From the NCBI GenBank assembly GCA_036675345.1, contig JAKFFE010000032.1, positions 1 to 64,000 of the forward strand: a stretch of DNA of 64,000 nt, given 5' to 3'. Position 1 is the first letter of the stretch, and each line of letters starts with the position of its first letter. The notes below the pieces were generated by a model. The model searched no databases, was not told where the DNA came from, and saw only the letters and a program-made list of their open reading frames with translations. The translations under genes and the position numbers were made by a program. The DNA is from JALYOC01 sp036675345. GTDB lineage: Bacteria; Myxococcota; Myxococcia; Myxococcales; Myxococcaceae. This document shows, one piece after another, positions 51,476 to 61,296 of the stretch.

Positions 51476-52440
51476 CGGCCCAGTGCCCGCCACCGGGACA
51501 TCAGCTCGCCCGGGGTCCCGCCTCTATCCAGCCGGGCCTCCTCCACCTGCATCCCGGGAGAGAGCTGGATCACGAACTGCAAGGTGGGCGCGCCGCCCAG
51601 GTGGTAGCGCAGGTCGGCCACCCGCACGGTCGCGCCGCCGTCCGCCCGTCGCTCCCCGGAGATCGCCGGGAAGCGCGCCCAGGCCAACGCCTGGGCCACG
51701 GTGGGAACCTCCGCCCACTCCGCGGGCAGCTCGTGGGACCGTCGGACGCGGGCCTGTTCGACCGGCTCCCTTCCCAGCCCCAGCTCTCCCACCGCGAACT
51801 GTCCTGGCTCCACCGCCACATAGCGCCAGCGCAGGATCCCCAGCCAGCCGGGGAACACCGCCACCTGCTCCGCGGCCGGGTAGCGGTCCCGCACCCGCTC
51901 CAGCAGGATCGCGCGGGTGCCCACCCGGGCCCCCAGATACGCGGTGGCCACCAGCAGCCCGGTGATCAGCGCCGGCCGCCACCAGCGGCGCCGGATCAGC
52001 GCCACCACCGCCCCCAGGATCAGCGGCACGCTGAACACCGGATCCACCACCAGCATCCAGTCCCAGGTCACCCGCTGATCCGAGAACGGGAGCAGCAGCC
52101 GGGTCCCCCAGCCAGTCCAGGCGTCGGCGGCCAGGTGCGCCACCAGCACCGTGAGCAGGCCAAAGCCGAACAGGGGCAGGGCGCGCACCTCCCGGAACAG
52201 GGCCTTGCCCACCGCGGTGGCGATCCCCGCCCACACCGGCGCGAAGATCAGGGCGTGGCTCAGCCCGCGGTGGGCAGAGAGCGCGTGCAGGGCCGGGTTG
52301 TCCGCCGGCAGCAGCTGGTCCAGGTCCGGAAGCTCGGCGGCCAGCACGCAGGCCCAGAGGGTGGCCTGTTGGGTCCGGCGGTCCCCCCGGCGCCAGGCGG
52401 CGATCGAGGCGCCCAGCAGCCCGTGGGTCAGGTTGTCCAT
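51472..52440 (-). CDS. YdjM-family membrane-bound metal-dependent hydrolase
   Basis: 322 residues. It opens MDNLTHGLLGASIAAW and has the family histidine motifs ELPDLDQLLP, SAHRGLSHALIF and LVAHLAADAWTGWGTRLLLP, with about five membrane helices in residues 60-190 and a soluble C-terminal part. The family (LexA-regulated in E. coli) is of unknown reaction; phospholipase-like chemistry has been proposed. It is last in a leftward row with a methyltransferase and a histidine kinase, spacings 15 and 22 bases, so possibly co-transcribed. Confidence 0.82.
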   Translation of the reverse strand: MDNLTHGLLGASIAAWRRGDRRTQQATLWACVLAAELPDLDQLLPADNPALHALSAHRGLSHALIFAPVWAGIATAVGKALFREVRALPLFGFGLLTVLVAHLAADAWTGWGTRLLLPFSDQRVTWDWMLVVDPVFSVPLILGAVVALIRRRWWRPALITGLLVATAYLGARVGTRAILLERVRDRYPAAEQVAVFPGWLGILRWRYVAVEPGQFAVGELGLGREPVEQARVRRSHELPAEWAEVPTVAQALAWARFPAISGERRADGGATVRVADLRYHLGGAPTLQFVIQLSPGMQVEEARLDRGGTPGELMSRWRALGR

Positions 52441-52455
52441 GCGGCGGACTGTGTA

Positions 52456-53232
52456 TCAGGGCCGGCGCGCGTCCAGGTTCAAACGCCAGTAGTCCAGGGT
52501 CAGCGGCGGTCGATCTCCCAGCGCGGCCTCCAGGATCGGCGCCAGGAAGGCTGCCCGCTCCGCCTCCCCTGGCAGCGCCGCCAGGTGCAGCCGCAGCACC
52601 ACCCCGCGCAGGAATGCCTCGTAGGCCTTCTGGTCGGTGAACGGGGTGGGGGCCTCCTCCAGCCAGACCCGGACCCCGGTGAACCCGGCGGCGGACAGCC
52701 GGGCCGCGGTGGCCTCCGGGTCCGCGTAGGTCCAGGCCTCGGTCCAGTCCTGGAAGAAGGGCCCAAAGCGCGGGGTCTGCATCAGCGCCGCGGCCCGCTC
52801 CCGGACCCGGTGCAGGTTGGCGCCGCCGCCACACTGGGCCACCAGCGCCCCTCCCGGGCGCAGCGCCCGGAACAGCCCGCGGAAGAGCGCGTCGTGATCC
52901 GGCACCCAGTGGAAGGTGGCGGTGCTGAAGACCGCGTCCACCGCCGAGTCCAGGCTCAGCGCCGCCAGGTCCGCCTGCTGGAAGCTGACCCGCGGGTGGG
53001 CGCCCAGCGATTGCCGCGCCTGGTCCAGCATCCCCTCGCTGCGATCCAGGGCGATCACCCGGCCCGTCGGGAGCCGCGAGAGCAACACCGCGGTCAGCCG
53101 CCCCGAGCCGCAGCCGGCGTCCAGCACCGTCTCACCCCCTCGCAGCGACAGCCGTTCCAGGACCTTGAGGCCCCAGGAGAACTGGGGATCGGAGACCTGA
53201 TGGTAGGCGCGCGCGTCCCAGTCGGTGGGCAT
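52456..53232 (-). CDS. SAM-dependent methyltransferase (Tam-like)
   Basis: 258 residues from ATG 53232. Class I Rossmann fold: WDARAYHQVSDPQFSWGL at the start, SAM-binding VLDAGCGSGRLTAVL (about 37-51), VIALDRSEGML, and the DAVFSTATFHWVPDH motif typical of trans-aconitate methyltransferase relatives. A methyl acceptor cannot be read; small carboxylates are possible. An upstream extension of the frame overlaps the kinase gene in another frame and lacks a ribosome site, so the MPTDWDARA start is preferred. Confidence 0.85.
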   Translation of the reverse strand: MPTDWDARAYHQVSDPQFSWGLKVLERLSLRGGETVLDAGCGSGRLTAVLLSRLPTGRVIALDRSEGMLDQARQSLGAHPRVSFQQADLAALSLDSAVDAVFSTATFHWVPDHDALFRGLFRALRPGGALVAQCGGGANLHRVRERAAALMQTPRFGPFFQDWTEAWTYADPEATAARLSAAGFTGVRVWLEEAPTPFTDQKAYEAFLRGVVLRLHLAALPGEAERAAFLAPILEAALGDRPPLTLDYWRLNLDARRP

Positions 53233-53254
53233 GGTGGCGGGGGAGGGTAGCGCG

Positions 53255-55423
53255 TCAGGCGTCGTACCGGGGGGCGGCCTCCGCTTCGGCGGTGGCGACC
53301 GGGAGGGTGAAGTAGAAGGTGCTGCCTTCCCCCGGCTGGCTCTGCACCCAGATCCTCCCGCCCTGCGCCTCCACCAGTCCCTGGGCGATCGCCAGCCCCA
53401 GCCCGGTCCCTTGCCGGCGGGTGGCCTCCGGCTGCCAGTAGCGCTCGAAGATGTGCGCGGCATCCTCCGGCAAGATCCCCGGCCCGTCATCCCGGACCGA
53501 GAACAGCACCTCCCCGCCAGGGCTGGGCGCGGCCCGCACCCACACCCGGCCGCCGGGCTGGTTGAACTTGATCGCGTTGGTCAACAGGTTGCCCAGCACC
53601 TGCAACACCCGGGCGCGGTCGCAGAGGACAAACAGCCCCTCCGGCCAGCGAACCTGGAGGTCCACGGTCTGCTCCTCCGCCAGCGGTCCGAACAGCTCCG
53701 CGGCCTCCTCCAGGATCCCGGCCACCGGTTCGGGCGCCACTCCCACCCGGACGTGGCCGGACTCCAGCTTGGCGAAGTCCAGCAGGTCGGAGATCAACCG
53801 GTGGGCGCGCTCACTGGCCCGGTTGATCGCCTTCGCCTTGTGCGCCAGGGACTCTCGCACCGCAGGGGGACTGGACAGCTGCGGCAACAGCTTGCGGGCG
53901 ATCAGTTCGCTGCTGATCCGGATCGCGTTGATCGGGGTCTTGAGGTCGTGGGACACCACCGCCAGGACCTCCTCCCGGGTGCGGACCGCCGCCTGGGCCC
54001 GCTGGTAGAGCAGGGCGTTGTCCGCGGCCAGCGCCGCCCGCTCCGCCACCTCCTGGGCGAATGCCAGCTCCTGCTCGGTGTAGTTGCGGTCGGAGGCCAC
54101 GAAGGTCAGCGACCCCAGGATCAGCCCCCGCGCCCGCAACGGGAGGATCAGATACGAGCGGGCCCCCAGCGCCCTCAAGATCCGCAGGTGCTCGGGGCTG
54201 GGGGCCCGCTCCTCCAGCCACCGGGGCGTCAGATCCTTGAGCAGGAGCGGCGCCTGGGTGGCAAGCGCCTCGCCCACCCCCTGGGACATGTTGACCGGAA
54301 CCGGCGTCAGCGCCAGCAGCCGATCCGCCAGGTGCTGCCGGGCCGGATCGCGGTGGACCACCGCCGCCCGCCGCACCTCGCCTTGCTGCGCCACATCCAC
54401 CACGCACCAGTCGGCCAGCTCCGGCACCGCCCGGCGGGCGAAGTTCTCGATGGTGACCTGCAGATCCAGCGACTCGGAGAGCAGCCGGCTCAGCTCGGAG
54501 AGGAACCGCTGCTGGTCCGCCAGCCGCTCCAGGGCCAGCGTGGTGCGGCGCTGCTCGGCGTCGACGGTGTTCAGCCGGCGGCCCACCTGCAGCACCAGCG
54601 CCATCGCCAGGACCATCCCCAGCCCGCCCAGCAGGGACGCGCCCAGCGCCGGGCTGTACAGCCGCAATTGCGCGCCCATCCCCACCCCCAGCGCCAGCAC
54701 CGGGAACAGGGCCGCCGCCAGCAGCAACCGCCTGGCCATGTAGCCGCCGGCATGCGGGCTGGTCACCACCGCCATCAGTCCGCGCTGGGGCCGGGCACAG
54801 AGGATCCCTCCCGCCAGCCCCAGCAGCACCAGCGAGGTATGCAGCGCCAGCCCGCTGTAGGCGATCCGGTGGGGGACGCCGAAGAAGGGCTGGGTGCCCG
54901 AGGCGTAGCTGCTCAACGCCACCACCGCGGTCAGGCCCACCGCGATCGCCAGGATCTGGCTGGCCAGGGCGCGCCCGCCGGAGCGATCCAGCCACCGCAG
55001 CGCCAAAGACAGCAGCAGCAGGTCCAACGCGGCATTGAAGGAGGGACGGCCCCCGTTCGCCTGGGCCTCGCGGGTCTGGGGCAGCAACACCCCCCCCAGC
55101 CCCAGGTCCTGGTTGGCAAGGTACTCGTAGAGGGTGATCGCCCCCAGCAGCCCCAGGGCCAGCGCCAGCCACTGCCCCGCCGCCCGTCGCCGCGCCCCGG
55201 GATGGGGCGGCCCCAGCAGCGCCAGCGAAGCCCCCGCCGCCACCAGGGCCACCGCGGTGTTGGGCATCATCGGCAACAGCGAGGGGAACACGGTGATCAG
55301 CGGGTCAATCTGGAGGTACCAACCGACCAGCACCAGCAGCCCCACGACGATGGCCAGGGCGCTGGCCCCCAGCGTGAAGCGGTCAAAGGCTGTCCGCCGG
55401 GGGGCGGGGGAGGCGGCTGGCAT
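53255..55423 (-). CDS. Sensor histidine kinase with multi-helix membrane domain and GAF domain
   Basis: 722 residues. About seven to eight membrane helices (18-275) form a MASE-like sensor, followed by a GAF domain (about 310-470; SYLILPLRARGLILGSLTFV). The phospho-acceptor site is in VVSHDLKTPINAI (about residue 489), the N box NLLTNAIKFN, and G boxes VRDDGPGIL and GTGLGLAIAQG. All catalytic parts are intact. No response regulator is adjacent, so the partner is elsewhere. It is divergent from mutS. Confidence 0.93.
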   Translation of the reverse strand: MPAASPAPRRTAFDRFTLGASALAIVVGLLVLVGWYLQIDPLITVFPSLLPMMPNTAVALVAAGASLALLGPPHPGARRRAAGQWLALALGLLGAITLYEYLANQDLGLGGVLLPQTREAQANGGRPSFNAALDLLLLSLALRWLDRSGGRALASQILAIAVGLTAVVALSSYASGTQPFFGVPHRIAYSGLALHTSLVLLGLAGGILCARPQRGLMAVVTSPHAGGYMARRLLLAAALFPVLALGVGMGAQLRLYSPALGASLLGGLGMVLAMALVLQVGRRLNTVDAEQRRTTLALERLADQQRFLSELSRLLSESLDLQVTIENFARRAVPELADWCVVDVAQQGEVRRAAVVHRDPARQHLADRLLALTPVPVNMSQGVGEALATQAPLLLKDLTPRWLEERAPSPEHLRILRALGARSYLILPLRARGLILGSLTFVASDRNYTEQELAFAQEVAERAALAADNALLYQRAQAAVRTREEVLAVVSHDLKTPINAIRISSELIARKLLPQLSSPPAVRESLAHKAKAINRASERAHRLISDLLDFAKLESGHVRVGVAPEPVAGILEEAAELFGPLAEEQTVDLQVRWPEGLFVLCDRARVLQVLGNLLTNAIKFNQPGGRVWVRAAPSPGGEVLFSVRDDGPGILPEDAAHIFERYWQPEATRRQGTGLGLAIAQGLVEAQGGRIWVQSQPGEGSTFYFTLPVATAEAEAAPRYDA

Positions 55424-55604
55424 CTTCGGAGGAACAGGTGGTGTTCCCGGGTCCAGATTGCATCCGACCGCGAGTCGCTGGCGTTTCGCGGGCCACCGGT
55501 CAGCCCGGCGTCCCCGGTCCGGGGGGAGTGTCCGCGGCCGGGCACCCGGGGGATGTCAGTGTGGGCTGATAGAGGTGCTACCTCAGGAGGGGAGTCCCTT
55601 GGTG

Positions 55605-58373
55605 ATGGTCCGGCCCGCACAGAACAACCCACCCGTCGCGCCGCCGCAGCCTGCGGCCGGAGCGGAGGTCCCCAACGGGGTGGCCGCCGCCGCCGACGCG
55701 CTGGGGCCGGTGCTGGATCCGGCCGACCTCGATCCTTCGCAGCTGACCCCGATGATGCGGCAGTACCTGGAGGTCAAGACCCAGAACCCGGACGCGATCC
55801 TGTTCTTCCGGCTGGGGGACTTCTACGAGATGTTCTTCGAGGACGCGGTCCGGGCCTCGGAGTTGCTGCAGATCACGCTCACCTCCCGCTCCAAGGGCGC
55901 GGACCGGGTGCCGATGTGCGGGGTGCCCTACCACTCGGCGCGCCGCTACATCGCCAAGCTGATCGGCTTTGGGCTGAAGGTGGCGATCTGCGATCAGGCG
56001 GAGGAGGCCAGCGGGAAGGGGATCGTCCGCCGGGAGGTGACCCGCATCGTCACCCCGGGGATGGTGCTGGACGAAGAGGTGCTGGAGGCCAAGGAGAACA
56101 ACTTCCTGGCCTCGGTGGCCTTCGGGGACCCGGGAGTGGGAGCGGCGGTGCTGGATGCCTCCACCGGTGAGTTCTCCTGCTTCCAGCGGCCGACCGCGGA
56201 GGAGGTGGGCCAGGAGCTCTCCCGGCTGGAGATCCGCGAGCTGCTGCTGCCGGAGGGCGCGGACCCCGGGGCGCTGCAGGCCCTGACCTCCCAGATGGCC
56301 AAGGTCCCCCCCACCGCCCGGCTGGAGGGCGCGGCCTTCGAGGCCGGACGGGCCCGCACCTACCTGTTGCGGCACTTCAAGGTCGCCTCGCTGGATGGAT
56401 TCGGCCTGGCGGACAGCCCGCTGGCCACCGGCGCGGCGGGGGCGGCCTTGCGCTACCTCAAGGAGACCCAGCGCACCGAGGCGGCCCACGTGGACCGGCT
56501 GGCGGTCTCCGCCGCCTCGGGGAACCTGGTGCTGGACGAGTCCACCCGGCTCAACCTGGAGGTGCTGCGCACCGTCCGGGACAACTCGCGCAAGGGTTCC
56601 TTGCTGGGGGTGCTGGATCGCACCACCACCGGGATGGGCGCCCGCAAGCTGGCCCGCTGGCTGGTGGCGCCCCTGTGCTCGCTGCCGGAGATCACCTCCC
56701 GGCAGGACGCGGTGGAGGAGCTGTCCTTAAAGGGCGTGCTGCGCGAGGAGCTGTCCGGGGTGTTGCGAGAAGTCGCGGACCTGGAGCGGCTGTGCGGCCG
56801 GTTGTCGCTGGGGGCGGGCAACGCCCGGGATCTGCTGGCGCTGGGGCGGTCGCTTTGCCTGCTGCCCCGGGTCTCGGCGGTGGTGGCCCAGCTGCGCTCC
56901 CCGCTGCTTTTGGGGTTGCTGGGGCCGCTGGGCACCCTGGGGGAACTGGCCGCCGAGCTGTCCCTGGCGGTGGCGGAGGAACCGCCGCTGACCCTGCGGG
57001 ACGGGGGGCTGATCCGGCCCGGCTACCACCCGGAACTGGATGAGCTGGTGCAGCTGTCCACCCACGGCAAGGACTACCTGCTGGCGCTGGAGCTGCGCGA
57101 GCGGGAGCGCACCGGGATCTCCAACCTCAAGGTCCGCTACAACAAGGTGTTCGGGTACTACCTGGAGGTGACCCGCTCCCACCTGGGCAGTGTGCCCAAG
57201 GACTGGGTCCGCAAGCAGACCACCGTCGGCTCCGAGCGCTACATCACCGACGAGCTGAAGACCTACGAGGAGAAGGTCCTCACCGCGGAGGAGAAGCGCT
57301 GCGCCCTGGAGATCCAGCTCTTCGAGGGACTGCGCGCGCAGGTGGTGGCCAACGCCGGGATGATCCGCGCCGCGGCGGAGGCGATTGCCACCCTGGACGC
57401 CTGCCTGTCGCTGGGGCGCTGCGCTGCCGAGTACGGCTATGTCCGCCCGGTGGTGGACGACTCTTCGGAGATCGAGATCCAGCACGGCCGCCACCCGGTG
57501 GTGGAGCGGATGCTGGACCGCGAGCTGTTCGTCCCCAACGACGTGCGGCTGGATCGACAGGCGGCGCAGATCTTGATCGTCACCGGTCCGAACATGGCCG
57601 GGAAGAGCACGGTGATGCGCCAGGTGGCGCTGATCACCCTGATGGCCCAGGCCGGCTCGTTCGTGCCGGCCCGGAGCGCCCGCATCGGCCTGGTGGACCG
57701 GATCTTCACCCGGGTGGGGGCCTCGGACAACCTGGCCCGCGGGCAGTCCACCTTCATGGTGGAGATGACCGAGACCGCCAACATCCTCCACCACGCCACC
57801 CGCCGCTCGCTGGTGATCCTGGACGAGATCGGGCGTGGCACCTCGACCTTTGATGGGCTGTCCATCGCCTGGGCGGTGGCCGAACACCTCCATGATCGGA
57901 TCGGCGCCCGCACCCTGTTCGCCACCCACTACCAGGAGCTCACCGACCTGGCCCGGGAGAAGTCCCGGGTGAAGAACTGCTCGATCGCGGTCAAGGAGCT
58001 GGAGGGGAGGGTGGTGTTCCTGCGCAAGCTGGTGATGGGCGCCGCCAACCGCTCCTACGGGATCGAGGTGGCCCGGCTGGCCGGTCTGCCCCCGGAGGTG
58101 GTGGGGCGGGCGCGGGAGATCCTGGTCAATCTGGAGTCGGGCGAACTGGACGAGGCCGGGCGGCCGCTGCCGGCCCACGGCCGCAACTACCGGATGGCGG
58201 ATCAGCAGCTGGGGCTGTTCGCCCGGGATCAGCCTCCGCACCCGCCCTCGCCGTCCGACGAGGCCGCCCGGAAATTGAAGGCGGCGCTGGAGGCGGTCAC
58301 GGTGGACACCACCTCGCCGCTGGAGGCGCTGAACCTGCTGGCCCAGTGGAAGAAGCAGCTGGGGGAGGGGTAA
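55605..58373 (+). CDS. mutS: DNA mismatch repair protein MutS
   Basis: 922 residues from ATG 55605; TTG 55599 and GTG 55602 directly precede it in frame, with AGGAGGGGAG at 55585-55594, so the true start is one of three adjacent codons. A 50-residue Pro/Ala-rich N-terminal extension precedes the mismatch-binding domain, which has the wedge motif GDFYEMFFEDA (Phe and Glu both present) around residue 75. The ATPase has Walker A TGPNMAGKST (about 660) and Walker B LVILDEIGRGTSTFDG. It recognises mismatches and recruits MutL, which is not in the window. Confidence 0.97.
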   Translation: MVRPAQNNPPVAPPQPAAGAEVPNGVAAAADALGPVLDPADLDPSQLTPMMRQYLEVKTQNPDAILFFRLGDFYEMFFEDAVRASELLQITLTSRSKGADRVPMCGVPYHSARRYIAKLIGFGLKVAICDQAEEASGKGIVRREVTRIVTPGMVLDEEVLEAKENNFLASVAFGDPGVGAAVLDASTGEFSCFQRPTAEEVGQELSRLEIRELLLPEGADPGALQALTSQMAKVPPTARLEGAAFEAGRARTYLLRHFKVASLDGFGLADSPLATGAAGAALRYLKETQRTEAAHVDRLAVSAASGNLVLDESTRLNLEVLRTVRDNSRKGSLLGVLDRTTTGMGARKLARWLVAPLCSLPEITSRQDAVEELSLKGVLREELSGVLREVADLERLCGRLSLGAGNARDLLALGRSLCLLPRVSAVVAQLRSPLLLGLLGPLGTLGELAAELSLAVAEEPPLTLRDGGLIRPGYHPELDELVQLSTHGKDYLLALELRERERTGISNLKVRYNKVFGYYLEVTRSHLGSVPKDWVRKQTTVGSERYITDELKTYEEKVLTAEEKRCALEIQLFEGLRAQVVANAGMIRAAAEAIATLDACLSLGRCAAEYGYVRPVVDDSSEIEIQHGRHPVVERMLDRELFVPNDVRLDRQAAQILIVTGPNMAGKSTVMRQVALITLMAQAGSFVPARSARIGLVDRIFTRVGASDNLARGQSTFMVEMTETANILHHATRRSLVILDEIGRGTSTFDGLSIAWAVAEHLHDRIGARTLFATHYQELTDLAREKSRVKNCSIAVKELEGRVVFLRKLVMGAANRSYGIEVARLAGLPPEVVGRAREILVNLESGELDEAGRPLPAHGRNYRMADQQLGLFARDQPPHPPSPSDEAARKLKAALEAVTVDTTSPLEALNLLAQWKKQLGEG

Positions 58374-58383
58374 GACTCCCCGG

Positions 58384-59139
58384 GTGCAGTTCCGGATCCC
58401 CCACCCACCGCGGCAGGTCCGCCTGACCCAGATCCCCGGCGCCGTGTCCCGGCTGGCCCGGGTGGCCGGGGTGGGCCTGCTTCTGGTGGGGCTGCTGGCC
58501 TCCGCCGGGCGGCTGGCCGCCGACCTCTGGGTGCGCGAACGCCGCTTCCTGTCCCGGGCGGAGGCGGTCCCCGGAGTGGTCTCCCAGCTGCGCTACGCCG
58601 CCGCGGAGGGCGAACGGGCCTCGATCGACGTGCTCTACGAACTGGGCGGGGTGCAGCGGACCGGCAGCCGGATCCCGCTCACCGCCGAGGACGCCCGGAC
58701 GCTGCGCCACGGGATGGAGGTGGGGCTGCTGGTGGACCCCGCGGCCCCGGACCACCCGCGCGAGGCCCGGCTGGCCCGGGAGGAGGGGCGGTCCCTGGAC
58801 TGGCTTCCCTATGGACTGGGCCTGGGGCTGCTGTTGGCGCTGGCCGCCCTGGGCTGGGAGCTTTGGCGGACCCTGCGCTCGGACCTGGTGCCGCTGCGGC
58901 GGGGCCTCTTGGTGTGGCTGACCCCCGACTCGCCGCTGCCCTCCACCCGCCAGGAGATCGTGTTTGGCGGCAGCTACTACCGGGAGGATGTCCGCCACCA
59001 GGTCCGGGCGCGGATCCGCCCCGGCCGGGCCCCGGTCCGCAACGGGGAGAAGGTCCTGGCGGCGGTGGTCCCCTCCCAGCCCCGATGGGCGAGGGTGATC
59101 GACGAGGACCTGGCCAAGACCCTGGGCTGGTGGGGCTGA
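58384..59139 (+). CDS. DUF3592-like membrane protein
   Basis: 251 residues from GTG 58384, ten bases after mutS. Two membrane helices (about residues 27-45 and 142-162) flank a small beta domain with AVPGVVSQLRYA, DVLYELGGVQRTGSRIPL and EVGLLVDPAAPDHPREARL, which matches the DUF3592 pattern. The C-terminal part is soluble. Function unknown. It may be read through from mutS. Its last residues (EDLAKTLGWWG) are repeated in DNA after the stop, see the tandem repeat at 59107. Confidence 0.7.
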   Translation: MQFRIPHPPRQVRLTQIPGAVSRLARVAGVGLLLVGLLASAGRLAADLWVRERRFLSRAEAVPGVVSQLRYAAAEGERASIDVLYELGGVQRTGSRIPLTAEDARTLRHGMEVGLLVDPAAPDHPREARLAREEGRSLDWLPYGLGLGLLLALAALGWELWRTLRSDLVPLRRGLLVWLTPDSPLPSTRQEIVFGGSYYREDVRHQVRARIRPGRAPVRNGEKVLAAVVPSQPRWARVIDEDLAKTLGWWG

Positions 59140-59300
59140 GCCTCCTCCCGTTCCCGGGGACCTGGCCAAGACCCTGGGCGAGTGGGGCTGAGCTCCTCCC
59201 GTTCCCCGGGACCTGGCCAAGACCCTGGGCGAGTGGGGCTGAGCCTCCTCCCGTTACCCGGGGACCTGGCCAGGACCCTGGAGTGGGGCGGAGTCGGGCT
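59107..59300. repeat. 51-53-bp tandem repeat spanning a gene's stop codon
   Basis: GACCTGGCCAAGACCCTGGG starts units at 59107, 59159, 59210 and (diverged) 59263. The first unit encodes the C-terminal DLAKTLGWWG and TGA of the DUF3592-like gene; the following units repeat the same codons and stop, then GCCTCCTCCCGTTCC. The period varies between 51 and 53 bp, so the copies could not all be read as one protein. Confidence 0.85.
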
Positions 59301-59427
59301 CCCAGCCGTCCGGGAGCTGACGTCCGTCATCCTCCGGTCCGGCGAGCGGGGTCGAAAAATTGCGGGCTGGCACTACGCGTGATCACATCGCTGTAGCTCG
59401 CACCTTTCCTTGCCCAGAAGGTTGTTC

Positions 59428-61236
59428 ATGCTCCTGCGCCGCCTGCTTTTGGCCGTGCTGATCCTCGTGCCGTCGGTTGCCCTCTCTGCCCGCCAGGACG
59501 CGGCGGAGAAGGCGTACCAGGCGGCCCGGCGCGGCTACTACTCGCTCAAGGACGATGCGGCCCGCCGCAAGATGCGCCACCACTGGCTCAACGCGGTGGG
59601 GCGCTTCGAGGAGGTGGCCAAGAGCCACCCCAAGAGCCCCCGGGCGCCGGACGCGCTGTACACCGCCGCGGAGCTGCTCAACGAGCTCTCGCGCATCTCC
59701 CGGCTGGATGAGGACCTCAAGCGGGCGATGGATCACTACCGGACCCTGCTGGAGGGGTATCCGACCCACTCGCTGATGGACGACGCGGCGATCGCCCTGG
59801 CCCGCATCCACTCCGATCGGATCGGCAACCCGGACGCGGCCCGCCGGGTGCTGGAGCGCGCCGCCACCTACAAGAAGGGGGACCGGGGCTCGGAGATCCT
59901 GGCCCTGGCAGCGTCGCTGTCCCCCGACTCGCCGCCGCTGCGCTTTGGGGTGCCCACCCCTTCGCCCAAGGCGGTGGCCAAGGAGACCCGGCCCCAGGTG
60001 CGCAAGGAAGAGCGTCCGGTGGTGGCCAGGGTCACCGCCCCCGAGCCGGCCCCCACCGTAACGCTCAAGGCCCCCGAGGCGGTCCCCACCGTGGCGCTCA
60101 AGGTCCCCGAGGCGGCCCCCACCGTGGCCCTCAAGGCCCCCGAGGCGTCGCCCGCCCCGATCGCTTTAGCCCCCGACGCTCCCGCCAAGGCGCCGGCGGA
60201 GGCCCCGAGCACCGGCCGCGGCGCGGTGGATCGCGAGGCGCTGGCCAAGGCCTTCGAGCGCGCCACCTCCACCCCGGTGGTCCCGGGCGCGGACTCGCAG
60301 GAGCCGACCACCCCGCCCGCCGCGCTGGCCACCCTGCGCAGCAGCTCCGGGGATGAGCCGGAGCCGGAGCTGTCCACCGAGGCCCCCCGGGGCGAGGCGC
60401 TGGCCGCCCCCACCCGGACCCCGGCGGCCCCCTCCACCGTGCCCGCGCCCCCGCGCGTCACCCCCACCCGCAAGGAGGCGCAGCAGCTGGCCCGCTCGCT
60501 TCCGTCCGCCGGGGACCAGGGCGTGACCCTGGCCGAGCAGCTGGGCCTCAAGGTGCGCCGGGTGGTGATCGATCCGGGGCACGGCGGCCACGACTCCGGC
60601 GCGCTGGGGAAGAAGAAGCTGATGGAGAAGGACGTGGCCCTGCAGGTCTCCTTGCAGGTGGCGGCCAAGCTGCGGGCGGAGGGGCTGGAGGTGTTGCTGA
60701 CCCGCGAGGACGATCGCTTCATCCGCCTGGAGGACCGCGCCAAGTTCGCCAACGACGCCCACGGCGACCTCTTCATCTCCATCCACTGCAACTCGGCGGT
60801 GAACAAGAAGCTGCGCGGGATCGAGACCTACACCCTGAACACCTCCGCGGACCGGTACTCGATCCGCCTGGCGGCGCGGGAGAACGCCTCCTCCGAGAAG
60901 GGGATCTCCGACCTGCAGTTCATCCTCGCGGACCTGGCCACCAAGGCGAACACCGAGGAGTCCTCCCGGCTGGCCACCCAGGTCCAGAAGAGCCTGGTCT
61001 CCCACCTCTCCAGCAAGTACCAGGGGGTCAAGGACCTGGGCACCAAGGAGGCGCTGTTCTACGTGCTGCTGGGCGTGCGGATGCCGGCGATCCTGGTGGA
61101 GACCTCGTTCATCTCCCACCCGGAGGAGGGCAAGCTGCTGGGCACCGACAAGTACCAGGCGGACCTCTCGCAGGCGATCACCCACGGGGTGCTGGACTTC
61201 CTGGAGCACCGCGGCCGGCTGGCGCAGGTCCGTTAG
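59428..61236 (+). CDS. N-acetylmuramoyl-L-alanine amidase (AmiC/CwlM type)
   Basis: 602 residues from ATG 59428, with AGAAGG six bases upstream; an earlier in-frame TTG is less likely. A signal peptide (cleavage after about ALSA) is followed by a TPR-like helical domain (about 25-150), then a 200-residue Pro/Ala-rich linker. The linker carries near-identical units of KAPEA-x-PTVAL, and the last 230 residues are an Amidase_3 domain. Zinc ligands: VVIDPGHGGHD (His), MEKDV (Glu), SIHCNS (His) and VETSFISHPEE (Glu). It cleaves the stem peptide from peptidoglycan in the periplasm. Confidence 0.93.
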   Translation: MLLRRLLLAVLILVPSVALSARQDAAEKAYQAARRGYYSLKDDAARRKMRHHWLNAVGRFEEVAKSHPKSPRAPDALYTAAELLNELSRISRLDEDLKRAMDHYRTLLEGYPTHSLMDDAAIALARIHSDRIGNPDAARRVLERAATYKKGDRGSEILALAASLSPDSPPLRFGVPTPSPKAVAKETRPQVRKEERPVVARVTAPEPAPTVTLKAPEAVPTVALKVPEAAPTVALKAPEASPAPIALAPDAPAKAPAEAPSTGRGAVDREALAKAFERATSTPVVPGADSQEPTTPPAALATLRSSSGDEPEPELSTEAPRGEALAAPTRTPAAPSTVPAPPRVTPTRKEAQQLARSLPSAGDQGVTLAEQLGLKVRRVVIDPGHGGHDSGALGKKKLMEKDVALQVSLQVAAKLRAEGLEVLLTREDDRFIRLEDRAKFANDAHGDLFISIHCNSAVNKKLRGIETYTLNTSADRYSIRLAARENASSEKGISDLQFILADLATKANTEESSRLATQVQKSLVSHLSSKYQGVKDLGTKEALFYVLLGVRMPAILVETSFISHPEEGKLLGTDKYQADLSQAITHGVLDFLEHRGRLAQVR

Positions 61237-61296
61237 TCACAAACCGCAAGCATCGATCTCCACCCCGGCGTTCAGCCCTGTAACCTTCGAACGCCC

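Noticed and set aside
59366..59394. Possible sigma54 promoter (TGGCAC near 59370) before the amidase
   Set aside because: The -12 element TTGC is missing at the required spacing.
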